Below, piece after piece: positions 8,562-17,877 of a stretch of DNA of 27,070 bases. The notes under the pieces were generated by a model. It did no database searches, was not told where the DNA came from, and saw nothing but the letters and a program-made list of their open reading frames with translations. The DNA is from JBHGAV01 sp041946685 (GTDB taxonomy: Bacteria > Acidobacteriota > Terriglobia > Bryobacterales > Bryobacteraceae). Position 1 is the first letter of the stretch, and every line of letters starts with the position of its first letter. The stretch lies in contig JBHGAV010000053.1 in assembly GCA_041946685.1 (NCBI GenBank), positions 1 to 27,070 of the forward strand, given 5' to 3'. A program made the translations under genes and the position numbers.

Positions 8562-9269
8562 TTGAACGAACCCGTGACCGAGCCCGACGACAACTGGCAG
8601 CTCAACTACTTCAACTATTTCACCGAAGTCGAGGAGCACTTTCAGAAGGCACGCGGCACCTCCCTGTTCCTGCTCTCGCCGCTCGACTGGGCCCTCATCG
8701 AAACCTGGAAGAACGCCGGCGTCCCCCTCGAAGCCGTGCTGCGCGGCATCGACGACGCCTTCGAAAAGTGGCGCAGCCGCAAGTCCAAGGTCCGCATGGT
8801 CAATTCCCTCGCCTATTGCGCCCAGGCCGTGCTCGAGCAGGCCCAGCTTATGGCGGGCACAGCGCCGGCGAAGAGCCCGAAGCCGGCCGAAGCGCCTTTC
8901 GGCCTCGGGGAAGTCAAGGCGTTCCTTTCGAGCTGTAGCTGGCAGATTCGCGCCGCGTCCGATCCCGCTTACCAGGAAATTGTCGCGGCCCTGGACCGGC
9001 TCATCGAAGGGGCGGAAACGCACTACGCCGACCTCGAAGGTCTTGAACAGCGACTCACCGCACTCGAAGACAAGATGGTCGCCATCGCCCGCAGTCGCCA
9101 GAGCGACGAGGACCTGCTCGAAGCCCGCCGTGCGCTCGACGCCGAGCTTCGCCCCTACCGCGGAAAGATGACCGCGCCCCAACTCGCCATGCTCGAGGAG
9201 CAGTATCTGGAACGCCGGCTGCTGGAAGCGGCGGGACTGCCCCGCCTCAGCTTGTTCTACTTGCGCTGA
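8562..9269 (+). CDS. Conserved hypothetical protein with coiled-coil C-terminus
   Basis: Protein of 235 residues of unknown function. The N-terminal part has an aromatic-rich LNYFNYFTEVEEHF segment followed by LSPLDWALIETWKNAGVPLEAVLRGIDDAFEKW, which resembles a conserved acidobacterial hypothetical family from memory. Residues about 150-220 are rich in Leu, Glu and Arg with heptad-like spacing (LEGLEQRLTALEDK) and are probably coiled coil. No signal peptide or membrane segment is seen. The TTG start at 8562 is chosen because GGAGGA (8545-8550) lies 11 bp upstream; translation further upstream, back to 8130, is open but runs through repeat-like DNA. A GTG at 8574 is the alternative. The gene converges on the epimerase gene with a 15-bp gap. 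Confidence 0.7.
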   Translation: MNEPVTEPDDNWQLNYFNYFTEVEEHFQKARGTSLFLLSPLDWALIETWKNAGVPLEAVLRGIDDAFEKWRSRKSKVRMVNSLAYCAQAVLEQAQLMAGTAPAKSPKPAEAPFGLGEVKAFLSSCSWQIRAASDPAYQEIVAALDRLIEGAETHYADLEGLEQRLTALEDKMVAIARSRQSDEDLLEARRALDAELRPYRGKMTAPQLAMLEEQYLERRLLEAAGLPRLSLFYLR

Positions 9270-9284
9270 GCGTTCATGCGGCGC

Positions 9285-10412
9285 TCACAGCAGCAGCGGC
9301 TTGATGTGGCGCTCAAACAGGTTCGCGGTGACGTTCCTTGTCACGGTCTCTTTGCAGGCGGCCAGAAGGTCCAGGTAGCGGCGGCCCATCTCCGCGGCCA
9401 CCTTGTAGCCGACGTGCAACAACTGCCGCAGGTCGGGGTTGAACTCCGGGCAGGCGGGATCGTGCCTCAGAGCTGCCACAACCTGCTCTGAGGTCCAGCC
9501 CCGGACCGACGCCGGCTCCGGCAGACGCGCGGGGTCGATGTCGATCACCGCCGCATAGGGCGCGCACAGCTCTTCCCGGCGAGCATAAGCCGCAACGTAG
9601 ACGTCCTTGACCAGGACCAAACCTGCGCCGCCGGCTTCGGCCAGACCGATCAGCTCTTCAAGCCACGTTGTGCCCGCGGTCTTGAGGTGGATGCCCGCGT
9701 CGTAGCGCCGCAGCGCCTCGCGCATCGGGCCGTAGAGCGAGAACTTGTCGCTTCCGCTATGCACGCTCAGCTTCAGGCTGGAAGGCAGGCCGTACATCCG
9801 TACGGCTTGGGCGATGGTCTCGATGCCGGCGGCGAACTCCTCCGCGAAACGGACGGTGTCACCCACGTAGTCGACGCCCTTGTTGAACCTGCCGGTGAAC
9901 CTCGGAGCGATGGTCTGAACCGGGATGCCTTCCTCCGCGATCGCGGCGAGAATCGTCAACAATTCCTCGGGCGTCTGTGGGCGGTCCGTCTCGTCCATCG
10001 AGATCTCGGTGATGAAAGGACGCCTTTGCCTTCCCTCCAGGATGCGGCGGTAGATTCTCCCGGCCTCGCTTATCGCCTCCCGGACACCGTCCGGCCTGCC
10101 GATCCGTTCGGCCACATCCAGGGTGAAGAAGTCGCACGCGTCTAGAAAGCCGTCGACGGTCTTGAGGTTGATGTGGTCGGCGTCGACGTGGTACGGCTTC
10201 CGCCAGCCGAGCTTGCGGACGGCCGCGTCCGCCGCGGCGCGCGTATCCGCAGGCCGGCTGCCGATGATGGCGTGTTCCCGGTAGGACTTGTTCCACACCG
10301 GTACGACCTCCACGCCGCTCTCGGCAGCGAGCATGCAGGCCGCCAGTTGCGCCTCCGCCTGTCGTGCGAAGCGATCTCCGACCCCGACGGAGTACTTCGC
10401 GAGGGAGAGCAT
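9285..10412 (-). CDS. uxaE: Tagaturonate epimerase-like protein (UxaE family)
   Basis: Protein of 375 residues resembling the UxaE family, which interconverts D-tagaturonate and D-fructuronate in galacturonate breakdown. Family-like segments are YSVGVGDRFARQ near the N-terminus, VVPVWNKSYREHAIIGSRP, YHVDADHINLKTV (a likely metal-site region) and LSVHSGSDKFSLYGPM. It is shorter than the thermophile enzymes as I recall them, so a related sugar epimerase or isomerase cannot be excluded. The ATG at 10412 puts the conserved KYSVGVG at the N-terminus; a longer version would overlap the pump gene. It starts 5 bp after the RND pump stop codon on the same strand, an odd partner for an efflux operon. 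No other uronate genes are in the window. Confidence 0.7.
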   Translation of the reverse strand: MLSLAKYSVGVGDRFARQAEAQLAACMLAAESGVEVVPVWNKSYREHAIIGSRPADTRAAADAAVRKLGWRKPYHVDADHINLKTVDGFLDACDFFTLDVAERIGRPDGVREAISEAGRIYRRILEGRQRRPFITEISMDETDRPQTPEELLTILAAIAEEGIPVQTIAPRFTGRFNKGVDYVGDTVRFAEEFAAGIETIAQAVRMYGLPSSLKLSVHSGSDKFSLYGPMREALRRYDAGIHLKTAGTTWLEELIGLAEAGGAGLVLVKDVYVAAYARREELCAPYAAVIDIDPARLPEPASVRGWTSEQVVAALRHDPACPEFNPDLRQLLHVGYKVAAEMGRRYLDLLAACKETVTRNVTANLFERHIKPLLL

Positions 10413-10417
10413 CCCTA

Positions 10418-13400
10418 CTACTCTACGCTCTCCGCCACGTGGTTCTCGGCCAGGGCGTGCGCCGGCGTCCCTCTTCGCCACCATCGCGCGAAAAGGGCTC
10501 CGATGTCGTCCAAGTAAGTGTAGACCACCGGGACCACCAGCAGCGTCAGCAGCGTGGAAGTGATCAGCCCGCCGATGACCGCGCGCGCCATCGGCGCCCG
10601 GAACTCGGCTCCCGCGCCGATCTCAAGCGCGAGCGGCAACATGCCGAAGATCATGGCCAGCGTGGTCATGAGGATGGGCCGCAGCCTCACCCGGGCGGCC
10701 TCGATCAGCGCCTCCCGGCGCGACGCCCCGGCCCGCCGCTGCACGTTGGTGAAGTCGATCAGCAGGATGGCGTTCTTGGTGACCAGTCCCATGAGGAGGA
10801 TGACCCCGATCATGGACATCATGTTCAGGGTGTCCTTCACCAGGTACAGCATCCCGGCCACGCCGAGCAGCGACAGGGGCAACGAGAACATGATGGCCAG
10901 CGGCTGAGCGAAGCTGCGGAACTGCGAGGCCAGGATCGCGTAGATCAGCAGGACGGCGAGGATCAGCGACTGGACGACGTAGCCGAAACTCTCCGACATC
11001 TGCTCCGCCTCCCCGGTGTAGAGAATGCCGTAGCCGGGGGGCAGGTTCAGCGAATCCGCCTCCGCCTTGATCTCGTTGATGACCTCGCCGAGCGACCGGT
11101 TCTGCGTGTTGGCGGAAATGCGGATTTCCCTCATCAGATCGAGGCGGCGTATGTTGGAGGGCGCCGCTCCCCGGTCGATCGAGGCCACCTGATTCAGCGG
11201 AACCAGCGCGCGTCCCATCTGGGCGGGCAGGTCCAGTTCGAGCAGGTCCCCGCTCCGTGCCCGCTGGGTGGGATCGACGCGAAGGCGCACGTCGTAGCTG
11301 TCGCCGTCGGCGTCCTCGAATTGCGAAACCACCTGGCCCGCGACTAGGCCGCGGACCGTGGTCGCCACGGTCCCAAGGTCGAGCCCGAGGTCGCTGGCCG
11401 CCTTGCGGTTCAGATTGACGCGGAACTCCGGACGGGCGGCTTCTTCGCTGTTATCCACGTCCACAGCGCCCCGCGTCTTCGCGACGATCTGCTGGAGCTT
11501 GGCTCCATAACTCCGCAGGACGTTCAGGTCGTCGCCGCGCAGGCTGACCTGGATCGGCGCCTCCGTGCCTCCCATCGAAGGCAGGCTCACGGCAGTCCGG
11601 AGGCCCGGGAACTTCTTCAGCCGCTCGCGCGCGTCGGCCATGATGGCGAGATAGTAGCGGCGCTTGGAGGGATCCTTCAACTCCACATAGATGCTCCCCT
11701 CGTTCACCCCCTGCCCCGTGGTGCCTCCCACGGTAGCGTAGGTGTACTCGACGCCCGGGTCCTTGCGGATCTCGGCGACCACCGCCCGCGCGATCTCCTC
11801 GCTTCGCTCCAGGCTGATCCCGGGCTCGGCTCGGTAGGTAACGCTGTACTGGCTCTCGTCGGCGTTGGGCATGAAGGCCGATCCGAGCGTGCTGAAGATC
11901 TGGAGGCTCCCCACCACCGCCAGGACGCCGATTCCGACGATGACCAACCGGTGCGAGAGGGACCAGTTGAGACATACGGCAAGCACATTGCGAAGGCGAT
12001 CCACCTGGTCGTTCAGCTTCGCGAGCAGCCGGCCGAACCAACTGCGCGGAACCCGCGGGTCCGCCGCCGGATCGTACCAGCGGGAACTCAGCATGGGATC
12101 GATCGTGAAGCTCACGTAGAGCGAAACCAGGACGGCGAAACCCACCGTCACACCGAACTGGTAGAAGAACCGCCCGATGATGCCGCCCATGAACGCCACC
12201 GGGATGAAGACGGCGATGATGGTGAAACTGGTGGCCATGACCGCCAGACCGATCTCCGCCGTGGCTTCGCGGGCGGCGGTGTAGTGATCCACGCCGGCGT
12301 GCATGTGGCGCACGATGTTCTCCCGCACCACGATGGCGTCGTCGATAAGCAGGCCGATGGCCAGCGACAGCCCCATCAGGGTGAGGATGTTCAAGGTGAA
12401 CCCGAGAGCGCGCATGACGATGAACGTGGCGATGACCGACACCGGCAGGGCCAGCCCCGTGATCACCGTGCTGCGCCAGCTATTAAGGAACAGAAAGACG
12501 ATCAGGACCGTCAGGATGCCGCCGATCACGAGCGTGGTCTTCACGTCTTCCACCGAGTCGCGAATGAACACCGAGCTGTCCACCACCTTGCGCAGGCGGA
12601 TGTGCGGAGGAAGCTCCTTATTGAGCTGCGCGATAATCTCGGTGACCCCGTCGGCCACCTCGACCGTGTTGGCGCCGGACTGCTTTACGATGTCCATGAC
12701 CAGCGCCGGCTGGCCGTCGATCAGGGCGGAGCTGCGCCGCTCCTCGACGCCGTCCACGGTCCTGGCCACCTCCGGAAGGTAGATGGAGCGGCCGTTTCTC
12801 ACCGCAACGATCAGGTTCTGAAACTCGTCCACGGAGCGGAATTTGCCGGCGACGCGCACCAGCGGCTCATTGGACCCCTGCTCGAGCTTTCCGGCGGGAA
12901 GCTCCAGGTTCTCGCGCTGGAGCGCGCCCGCCACCTCGGCATAGGTCAGGCCGAAGGCCTTGAGCTTCTCCCGGTCCACCAGGACCTGAATCTCCCGCCT
13001 GGCCATCCCGATCAGGTTGACCTGCCCCACGCCCTGGACGTTCTCCAGCCGCTTCTTGAGAACCTTCTCGGCAAGCGAAGAGAGCGTCTTGATGTCCGCG
13101 GTCTTGCTTTCCACCGCCACCGAAACGATCGGCATGGCGTTGAAGTCGATGCGCTGGATGACCGGCTCTTCCATGTCCTGGGGAAAGTCGGCGCGAATGG
13201 CGTTGATCTTGGACTGGGCGTCCTGCTGGGCCGTGGTGATGCTGACCCCGAGCCGGAATTCGACCATGACCATGGAGAGTCCCTCGGTGGTGGTCGACGC
13301 GATGTGCCGGACCCCGGGGATGGTGTTCAGGGCCTCCTCGATGCGCTTGGTGACTTCGCGCTCCACGGTCTCGGGCGCAGCGCCCCGGTAGACCGTCTGC

Positions 13401-13540
13401 ACGGTGAGCACCGGAATCTCGACGTCCGGCATCAAGTCGACGCTGAGCTCCCGGTAGGAATACAGCCCGAGAACGACGAGTGTCACGGCCAGCATGGTGG
13501 CCAGCACCGGCTGCTTGATGGAGAGATCACTCAGAAACAT
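10418..13540 (-). CDS. RND efflux pump, inner-membrane transporter (HAE1/AcrB type)
   Basis: Protein of 1040 residues, the full length for AcrB-like proton-driven drug exporters. It has the N-terminal cytoplasmic and first membrane segment (FLSDLSIKQPVLATMLAV), the two large periplasmic loops, and the membrane core. The proton-relay residues are present: Asp400-Asp401 in LSLAIGLLIDDAIVV and Lys922 in GLVTKNAILLIDF. It would take substrates from the membrane or periplasm and pass them through the adaptor and TolC-like channel encoded just upstream. An AGGA ribosome site precedes the ATG inside the end of the adaptor gene, and the gap to the adaptor is 6 bp. Substrate cannot be told from sequence. 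Confidence 0.95.
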   Translation of the reverse strand: MFLSDLSIKQPVLATMLAVTLVVLGLYSYRELSVDLMPDVEIPVLTVQTVYRGAAPETVEREVTKRIEEALNTIPGVRHIASTTTEGLSMVMVEFRLGVSITTAQQDAQSKINAIRADFPQDMEEPVIQRIDFNAMPIVSVAVESKTADIKTLSSLAEKVLKKRLENVQGVGQVNLIGMARREIQVLVDREKLKAFGLTYAEVAGALQRENLELPAGKLEQGSNEPLVRVAGKFRSVDEFQNLIVAVRNGRSIYLPEVARTVDGVEERRSSALIDGQPALVMDIVKQSGANTVEVADGVTEIIAQLNKELPPHIRLRKVVDSSVFIRDSVEDVKTTLVIGGILTVLIVFLFLNSWRSTVITGLALPVSVIATFIVMRALGFTLNILTLMGLSLAIGLLIDDAIVVRENIVRHMHAGVDHYTAAREATAEIGLAVMATSFTIIAVFIPVAFMGGIIGRFFYQFGVTVGFAVLVSLYVSFTIDPMLSSRWYDPAADPRVPRSWFGRLLAKLNDQVDRLRNVLAVCLNWSLSHRLVIVGIGVLAVVGSLQIFSTLGSAFMPNADESQYSVTYRAEPGISLERSEEIARAVVAEIRKDPGVEYTYATVGGTTGQGVNEGSIYVELKDPSKRRYYLAIMADARERLKKFPGLRTAVSLPSMGGTEAPIQVSLRGDDLNVLRSYGAKLQQIVAKTRGAVDVDNSEEAARPEFRVNLNRKAASDLGLDLGTVATTVRGLVAGQVVSQFEDADGDSYDVRLRVDPTQRARSGDLLELDLPAQMGRALVPLNQVASIDRGAAPSNIRRLDLMREIRISANTQNRSLGEVINEIKAEADSLNLPPGYGILYTGEAEQMSESFGYVVQSLILAVLLIYAILASQFRSFAQPLAIMFSLPLSLLGVAGMLYLVKDTLNMMSMIGVILLMGLVTKNAILLIDFTNVQRRAGASRREALIEAARVRLRPILMTTLAMIFGMLPLALEIGAGAEFRAPMARAVIGGLITSTLLTLLVVPVVYTYLDDIGALFARWWRRGTPAHALAENHVAESVE

Positions 13541-13546
13541 ACAGTC

Positions 13547-14686
13547 CTACTTTCCGGGAGTAACCTTGACGCCTTCGGCCAGTTCGATCCGCTGCTCGGC
13601 GATCAGGATGTCTCCCGGCTTGAGCCCTTCCCTGATCTCCAGTTTGCCATCGGTCTCGCGCCCGACGTGAACCACCCGCCTGGCCGCCTTGCCGTCCTGA
13701 ATCACGAAGACATAGGAGTCGGATCCTGTGCCGGTCCCCCGGTAGACCGAGTTTGCGGGGACGACAATAGCCTGCTGCGTGACGCCGGTGAGGATCTCGC
13801 CCTGCGCGAACATCCCCGCCTTGAGCCGGCCACTCGAGTTATCCACCGCGATGCGCGCGGTCGCCGAGCGCGTCAGCGGATCGACCGCCGGATTCATCTC
13901 GACCACATGTCCCTCAAAGACCACGTCCGGATAGCTGTTCACCCGAAAAGCGACCCGCTGTTGCCGCCGCACCTGGGCGAGTTGCGTGGCTGGAACCGGC
14001 ACCTCAAGTTCCAGTTTCTGATTGTCGACCACCGAGAACATCTGTGTAGGCGCCTCGACGTAAGCGCCCGGGTTCACGAACTTCCGCTCGATCACGCCGG
14101 CCACCGGAGAAACGATCACGGTGTCGCGGAGCCGCTTCTCGGCCGCCTTCAGCGCGACCTTTGCCTGGGCCAGTTGAGCCTCGGCCAGCGCCACCTGGGC
14201 TTGCGAGTCCCGGCAGGCAACCTCGGCCGCCTTCAGGTCCCGGTCCGTGATGCCGCCCGACTTGATCAGGTTCCGCGCCCGCTCCAGCTCCGAGGCGTTG
14301 TGATCGGCGGTAACGCGGGCCCGCGCCAGCGCGGCCTCGGCCACCTGAATGGCGCTCTGGTCCTGCTGCACCGCCAGGCGGTAGTTCTCATCATCCACCC
14401 AGGCCACGGCTTCCCCGGCCGAGACGGGGTCGCCTTCCTGCTTGGGAAACCGGAGCAGGCGCCCGACTGTTTCCGCCTTCACCACGACCAGGGAACGGCT
14501 CACCAGGCTGCCTGTTACCGGCACCGTGGCCGTGAAGGGTTGGGCCTGCACCTGGATGGTTGCGACCTCCAGAGGCGGGGCCTCCGGCTGCGGCGTGGCT
14601 TCGGTTTCCTTCTTCCGGCAGCCGGCGAGGAAGATGGCGGATGAAAGACAGACAGCGATGAGTCTTGAGCGTATGATCATTCCCAT
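13547..14686 (-). CDS. RND efflux periplasmic adaptor lipoprotein (membrane fusion protein)
   Basis: Protein of 379 residues starting MGMIIRSRL, with a lipoprotein signal ending LAGC (Cys23), so it is probably anchored by lipid in the inner membrane. It has the usual order: a lipoyl half-motif (about 55-80), an alpha-helical hairpin rich in Ala and Glu (about 90-165), the second lipoyl half (VIVSPVAGVIERKFVNPGAYV), a beta-barrel, and a membrane-proximal domain. The start at 14686 has AGGGAG six bases upstream and overlaps the end of the TolC-like gene by 10 bp. It bridges the pump and the outer-membrane channel of the same operon. Confidence 0.93.
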   Translation of the reverse strand: MGMIIRSRLIAVCLSSAIFLAGCRKKETEATPQPEAPPLEVATIQVQAQPFTATVPVTGSLVSRSLVVVKAETVGRLLRFPKQEGDPVSAGEAVAWVDDENYRLAVQQDQSAIQVAEAALARARVTADHNASELERARNLIKSGGITDRDLKAAEVACRDSQAQVALAEAQLAQAKVALKAAEKRLRDTVIVSPVAGVIERKFVNPGAYVEAPTQMFSVVDNQKLELEVPVPATQLAQVRRQQRVAFRVNSYPDVVFEGHVVEMNPAVDPLTRSATARIAVDNSSGRLKAGMFAQGEILTGVTQQAIVVPANSVYRGTGTGSDSYVFVIQDGKAARRVVHVGRETDGKLEIREGLKPGDILIAEQRIELAEGVKVTPGK

Positions 14687-16008
14687 GGATTTCTCCCTGC
14701 GGTCCACAATAGATTCGCTCGGGCCACTGAATAGCCGTACAGTCCCCGCAGCAGGTTGGTGCGGGCCTCCGACAGGGCCGTCTGCGCGTCCACGATGTCC
14801 AAGGTGGTGGCCGCACCGTACTTGTAGTTGTCCTGCATCATGCGCAGGACCCTCTCGGCTTGCGCGATGTTGGCGCGCGCTGCCGTAACGGTTTCGGCGG
14901 CCGCCTTCAGCTCGTCCAGGGCCTGCTGGAGGCCGAGCCGCACCTGCTGCTCCATCTTCTCGCGTTCGAGGCGGGTGGCTCTCTGGTTGGCCGTGGCCTG
15001 CGTGACCAGACCGCTGCGCCGGAAGCCGTCAAAGACCGGCAATGTGAAGTTCACGCCGAAGTTCCAGCGGCCGTACAGAGGATTGAACAGGTTCTTCGGG
15101 AAGCGCGCCACGATTCCGTAGGTGCCGCTGAAGTCGGCCCGCATGCGGCTCTCGGCGTTGGCCAGTTGCAGTTGGGCTTCGGCGCTGCGCTCGGCGACCT
15201 TCAACCGTTGTATCTCGGGCCGGCTGCGCACAGCCTGCTGTGCCAGGGCTTCGAAGTCCCACTGGTCCCAGGGCAGTTCCTGGAATCCGGTGGAGATCCG
15301 AGTCGGGAAGTCCAGCGGGCGCACAAGGTAGAAATTCAACTGGGCGCGGGCCTGCCGGATGGCGTTTTCGGCGCGCACCAGCTCCGGCGCGATATTGGCC
15401 AGGGAAACCTCGCTCCGCAAAACATCGACCTCGGTGGCGACTCCGCCCTGAAACCGGTTCCGCGCCATCTCGGCGTGCAGCTTGCGCTGATCGCGAGTCT
15501 CCTCCACAAGCGTCTTGTAACGTTCCGCCCAGGTCAGGGCGTAAGCGGCCCGCACGACCTCCACGGCCAAGTCCTGCTGGCTGCGGTCCACGTCGAGCTG
15601 AGCGCCCTCGTTCTCGATGGAAGCGATGCGAAGGGCGGTGCCGACCTTGCCGGCGGTGTACAGCGGCTGCTTGAGGGTGATGCTGTAGTCGAACGTGTTG
15701 ACGGGAACAGGCTGTATTGCATCCAAGAACTCCTTGGGAAACTTGTCGATGCCCGACGAGTTCAGGAAGCTAGGATCGCGATAGCGGCTCCCGTTGGCGG
15801 TGATGCTCACGTCCGGCAGCGCCTGGGCGCGCACCTCCCGGATCTTCCCCTTCAGGCCCTCAGCGGCCGCCTTGGCCCGGGCCACGTCCGGATACCGTTC
15901 CAGGGCCAGCCGCACGGCCTCCTCAACCGTCAGTGACTCCTTCTCACCGGAGACCTGCGCTGTCATCGGAATGACACACGCCGTCAACAGGATTAACCAT
16001 TTCTTCAT
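14677..16008 (-). CDS. TolC-family outer-membrane efflux channel
   Basis: Protein of 443 residues with a Sec signal peptide (MKKWLILLTACVIPMTAQ). Two repeated halves of long helices and short beta segments fit the outer-membrane efflux family: LTVEEAVRLALERYPDVARAKAA at the start, IARFPKNLFNPLYGRWNFGVNFTLPVFDGF style strand near the middle, and a final DIVDAQTALSEARTNLLRGLYGY helix. It provides the outer-membrane exit for the RND pump. It starts 7 bp after the TetR regulator gene, with TAGGTGA as ribosome site. No break is seen. Confidence 0.92.
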   Translation of the reverse strand: MKKWLILLTACVIPMTAQVSGEKESLTVEEAVRLALERYPDVARAKAAAEGLKGKIREVRAQALPDVSITANGSRYRDPSFLNSSGIDKFPKEFLDAIQPVPVNTFDYSITLKQPLYTAGKVGTALRIASIENEGAQLDVDRSQQDLAVEVVRAAYALTWAERYKTLVEETRDQRKLHAEMARNRFQGGVATEVDVLRSEVSLANIAPELVRAENAIRQARAQLNFYLVRPLDFPTRISTGFQELPWDQWDFEALAQQAVRSRPEIQRLKVAERSAEAQLQLANAESRMRADFSGTYGIVARFPKNLFNPLYGRWNFGVNFTLPVFDGFRRSGLVTQATANQRATRLEREKMEQQVRLGLQQALDELKAAAETVTAARANIAQAERVLRMMQDNYKYGAATTLDIVDAQTALSEARTNLLRGLYGYSVARANLLWTAGRNPWE

Positions 16009-16015
16009 AATTCAC

Positions 16016-16603
16016 CTACCGAGCGGTAACCTCAGGCCTGCAACCGTCGACCAGCAGTTGAACCACCCGCCGCGCCAGGCGCCGGTCCAGTTTGGGCCGG
16101 CCTTGCAGCAGGTAACTCATTGAATAGATGATGTCGACGCCGAGCAACGCGATCGCCAGCTCATCAGGACGGCACGACAACTCCTTCCTGCGGACTCCTT
16201 CCCGGGCAACTCCCTGTATCACGCTCAGCCAATTCAAACCCAGGCCCACGAAGTCGATGGCCGGATCCTCCTTCTGGGGGGAGAAAACCATCCGGAATAG
16301 TACCGAGGAAAGTGCGGGATTTCGCATGGTAAAGCCGAAATCCGCCCCCAGGACGTTCCCCAATCTCTCCCGGGCGCTGTCGCCGCGAGAGGCGGCCGCG
16401 GTGAGATCCCGCAACAACTCCGAGTGGGCTTCCAGGACGATGTGGCGATAAAGGTGTTCCTTGTTCTTGAAGTGATAGTAGAGAACGGGTTTGGTGATCC
16501 CAGCGCGCCTGCAAATCTCCTGCGTCGGCGTAGCCGCATATCCTTTTTCAGCGAAGAGCGCAAGGGCGGAGGCCCGGATCCTGTCCCGGGTCGTCATTTT
16601 CAT
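16016..16603 (-). CDS. TetR-family repressor of the efflux operon
   Basis: Protein of 195 residues. The N-terminal helix-turn-helix domain is typical of TetR/AcrR regulators: RIRASALALFAEKGYAATPTQEICRRAGITKPVLYYHFKNKEHLY (shown here as landmarks around residues 8-52). The C-terminal part would bind an inducing ligand and form the dimer. It is the first gene of the operon and so probably represses itself and the pump genes, with release by a pump substrate. The first ATG (16603) and the third codon ATG (16597) are both possible starts; GGTAAG just before the first is the only ribosome-like sequence. A partly palindromic operator candidate overlaps the start codon. Confidence 0.9.
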   Translation of the reverse strand: MKMTTRDRIRASALALFAEKGYAATPTQEICRRAGITKPVLYYHFKNKEHLYRHIVLEAHSELLRDLTAAASRGDSARERLGNVLGADFGFTMRNPALSSVLFRMVFSPQKEDPAIDFVGLGLNWLSVIQGVAREGVRRKELSCRPDELAIALLGVDIIYSMSYLLQGRPKLDRRLARRVVQLLVDGCRPEVTAR

Positions 16604-16628
16604 ACTTACCGATCAGTATACTGTATAC
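16602..16628. promoter_or_regulatory. Operator candidate for the TetR regulator
   Basis: Nested symmetrical sequences overlap the tetR start. ATACTTACCGATCAGTAT (16602-16619) has 5-bp arms ATACT/AGTAT. CAGTATACTG (16614-16623) is a perfect 10-bp palindrome. GTATAC occurs twice with one base between (16616-16628). TATACT within it can serve as a minus-strand -10 box. Such dense symmetry at the start of a TetR gene is typical of its binding site. Confidence 0.5.
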
Positions 16629-16692
16629 GCACGTGACAAATCGATCGTTCCCGGCCCTTTCCCTTTTCGCCGTCTCGCCGCCGACGCGTTGC

Positions 16693-16720
16693 TTGCCCGC
16701 GAGGGCACCGGTGATAGAAT
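16693..16720 (+). promoter_or_regulatory. Putative promoter of the coiled-coil membrane protein gene
   Basis: TTGCCC (16693-16698), a 16-bp spacer and TAGAAT (16715-16720) lie 31 bp before the ATG at 16752. The boxes match the sigma-70 consensus at 4 and 5 of 6 positions. Confidence 0.4.
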
Positions 16721-16751
16721 GGTTCCGCAAGCTATAGGAGGGAGGTCAATT

Positions 16752-17618
16752 ATGGCTGAACCTGGCATTAGCCGGCCGTCAAGGGGGGGGAGGGTTGTCG
16801 TTTCGCTCCTCGCCGGAGTGGTTCTCGCGCTGGTGGTGTCATCCGTGTACCTTTTTCTGGAAGTCGACCGCTTGAGGGCGGATCTGCGCGTGATGCGCGA
16901 GCAAGTCCTTTCTGAAGTGACCAAGGTGCAGGAGGCCTCTTCGCTGCTGGACTCGGCCAACCGCCGCAATCTTGACACCCTGAGGGAAGAACTGGCCAAC
17001 GCCCAGCGCACGGCCGCCGTGGCCGCGGGGCAGGCGCGAACAGAAGCCCTGCGCCACGCCGAGGAACTGGCCAGGAAATTGGATGCCGAGCAGAAGAAGC
17101 AGCAGCAGCAATTTGCAACCCAGTTGAGCGAGGTCAAGGACGCGACCGCGACCGCCCAGACCAAGATCGCCGACGTCTCGACCGAAGTGAGCAGCGTGCG
17201 CAGCGAAGTCGCCTCCACGAAATCCGAACTGGAGAAGACCATCGCCGAGCTGAAGAGCGTTCGCGGCGACCTAGGCGTGCAAAGCGGGCTGATCGCCACC
17301 AACGCGAAGGAACTGGCGGCGCTGCGCGCCATGGGGGACCGCAACTACTTCGACTTCAACCTGGTCAAGACCAAGCAGATGCAGCGGGTGGGCGACATCA
17401 GCATGCGCGTCACCAAAGTGGACACCAAGAAGAACAAGTACACGATCGAGTTGATCGCCGACGACAAGAAGGTTGAGAAGAAGGACAAGAACCTCAACGA
17501 ACCGCTGCAATTCTACGTTGCCAGGGCCCGGACTCCGTACGAGATCGTGGTGAATGAGCTTCGCAAGGACCAGATCATCGGCTACCTGGCGACTCCCAAG
17601 GTCCAGGCAGCCCGTTAA
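16752..17618 (+). CDS. Membrane-anchored coiled-coil protein, unknown function
   Basis: Protein of 288 residues. A short basic N-terminus is followed by one membrane segment (about 16-37, VVVSLLAGVVLALVVSSVYLF), giving a signal-anchor with the bulk outside the cytoplasm. Residues about 40-200 are a long coiled coil rich in Ala, Glu, Lys and Gln, including a short Gln run. A compact C-terminal domain (about 205-280) starts NYFDFNLVKTKQMQRVGDISMRVTKVDTKKNKYTIELI (landmark) and looks beta-rich. The ATG has a very strong ribosome site, GGAGGGAGG. It is transcribed divergently from the efflux operon and may share control with it, but nothing else links them. I do not recognise a named family. Confidence 0.8.
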   Translation: MAEPGISRPSRGGRVVVSLLAGVVLALVVSSVYLFLEVDRLRADLRVMREQVLSEVTKVQEASSLLDSANRRNLDTLREELANAQRTAAVAAGQARTEALRHAEELARKLDAEQKKQQQQFATQLSEVKDATATAQTKIADVSTEVSSVRSEVASTKSELEKTIAELKSVRGDLGVQSGLIATNAKELAALRAMGDRNYFDFNLVKTKQMQRVGDISMRVTKVDTKKNKYTIELIADDKKVEKKDKNLNEPLQFYVARARTPYEIVVNELRKDQIIGYLATPKVQAAR

Positions 17619-17634
17619 GGCGGCGGCGCCTTTT
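17617..17634 (+). terminator. Short terminator-like hairpin after the coiled-coil gene
   Basis: AAGGCG (17617-17622) and CGCCTT (17627-17632) form a 6-bp stem with a 4-base loop and run into TTTT (17631-17634). It overlaps the stop codon of the gene. Confidence 0.45.
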
Positions 17635-17877
17635 CCTGGTTCCAGACAGCGCCGGCCGTGGCAGGCACATTCCTTAGCGCATGATGCGTCCCACCAGCGC
17701 CTGCGCGGCCTCCACGTGCGGCCGCAGGAACAGCAACCATAAAATGAAGACCTACAAGCGCTATTGCAGGGATGCCCAACTCGAGCTTTCGCACTGACGT
17801 TCCTGCCTGGGTCGATTCTAAGGAGTCGCCGTGGGGCAGGCAAGATTCACGAAAGTTCCAGTACTACGCTGTCTGAT

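Noticed and set aside
11951..14644. 897-codon open frame on the plus strand
   Set aside because: It is antisense to the RND pump and adaptor genes and has the His/Arg/Asp-rich composition of a high-GC shadow frame.
17640..17877. Minus-strand frame ending ALVGRIMR and a 17-codon plus-strand frame near 17744
   Set aside because: Both are short, lack start or ribosome site, and no family is recognised; possibly a gene remnant but not supportable.
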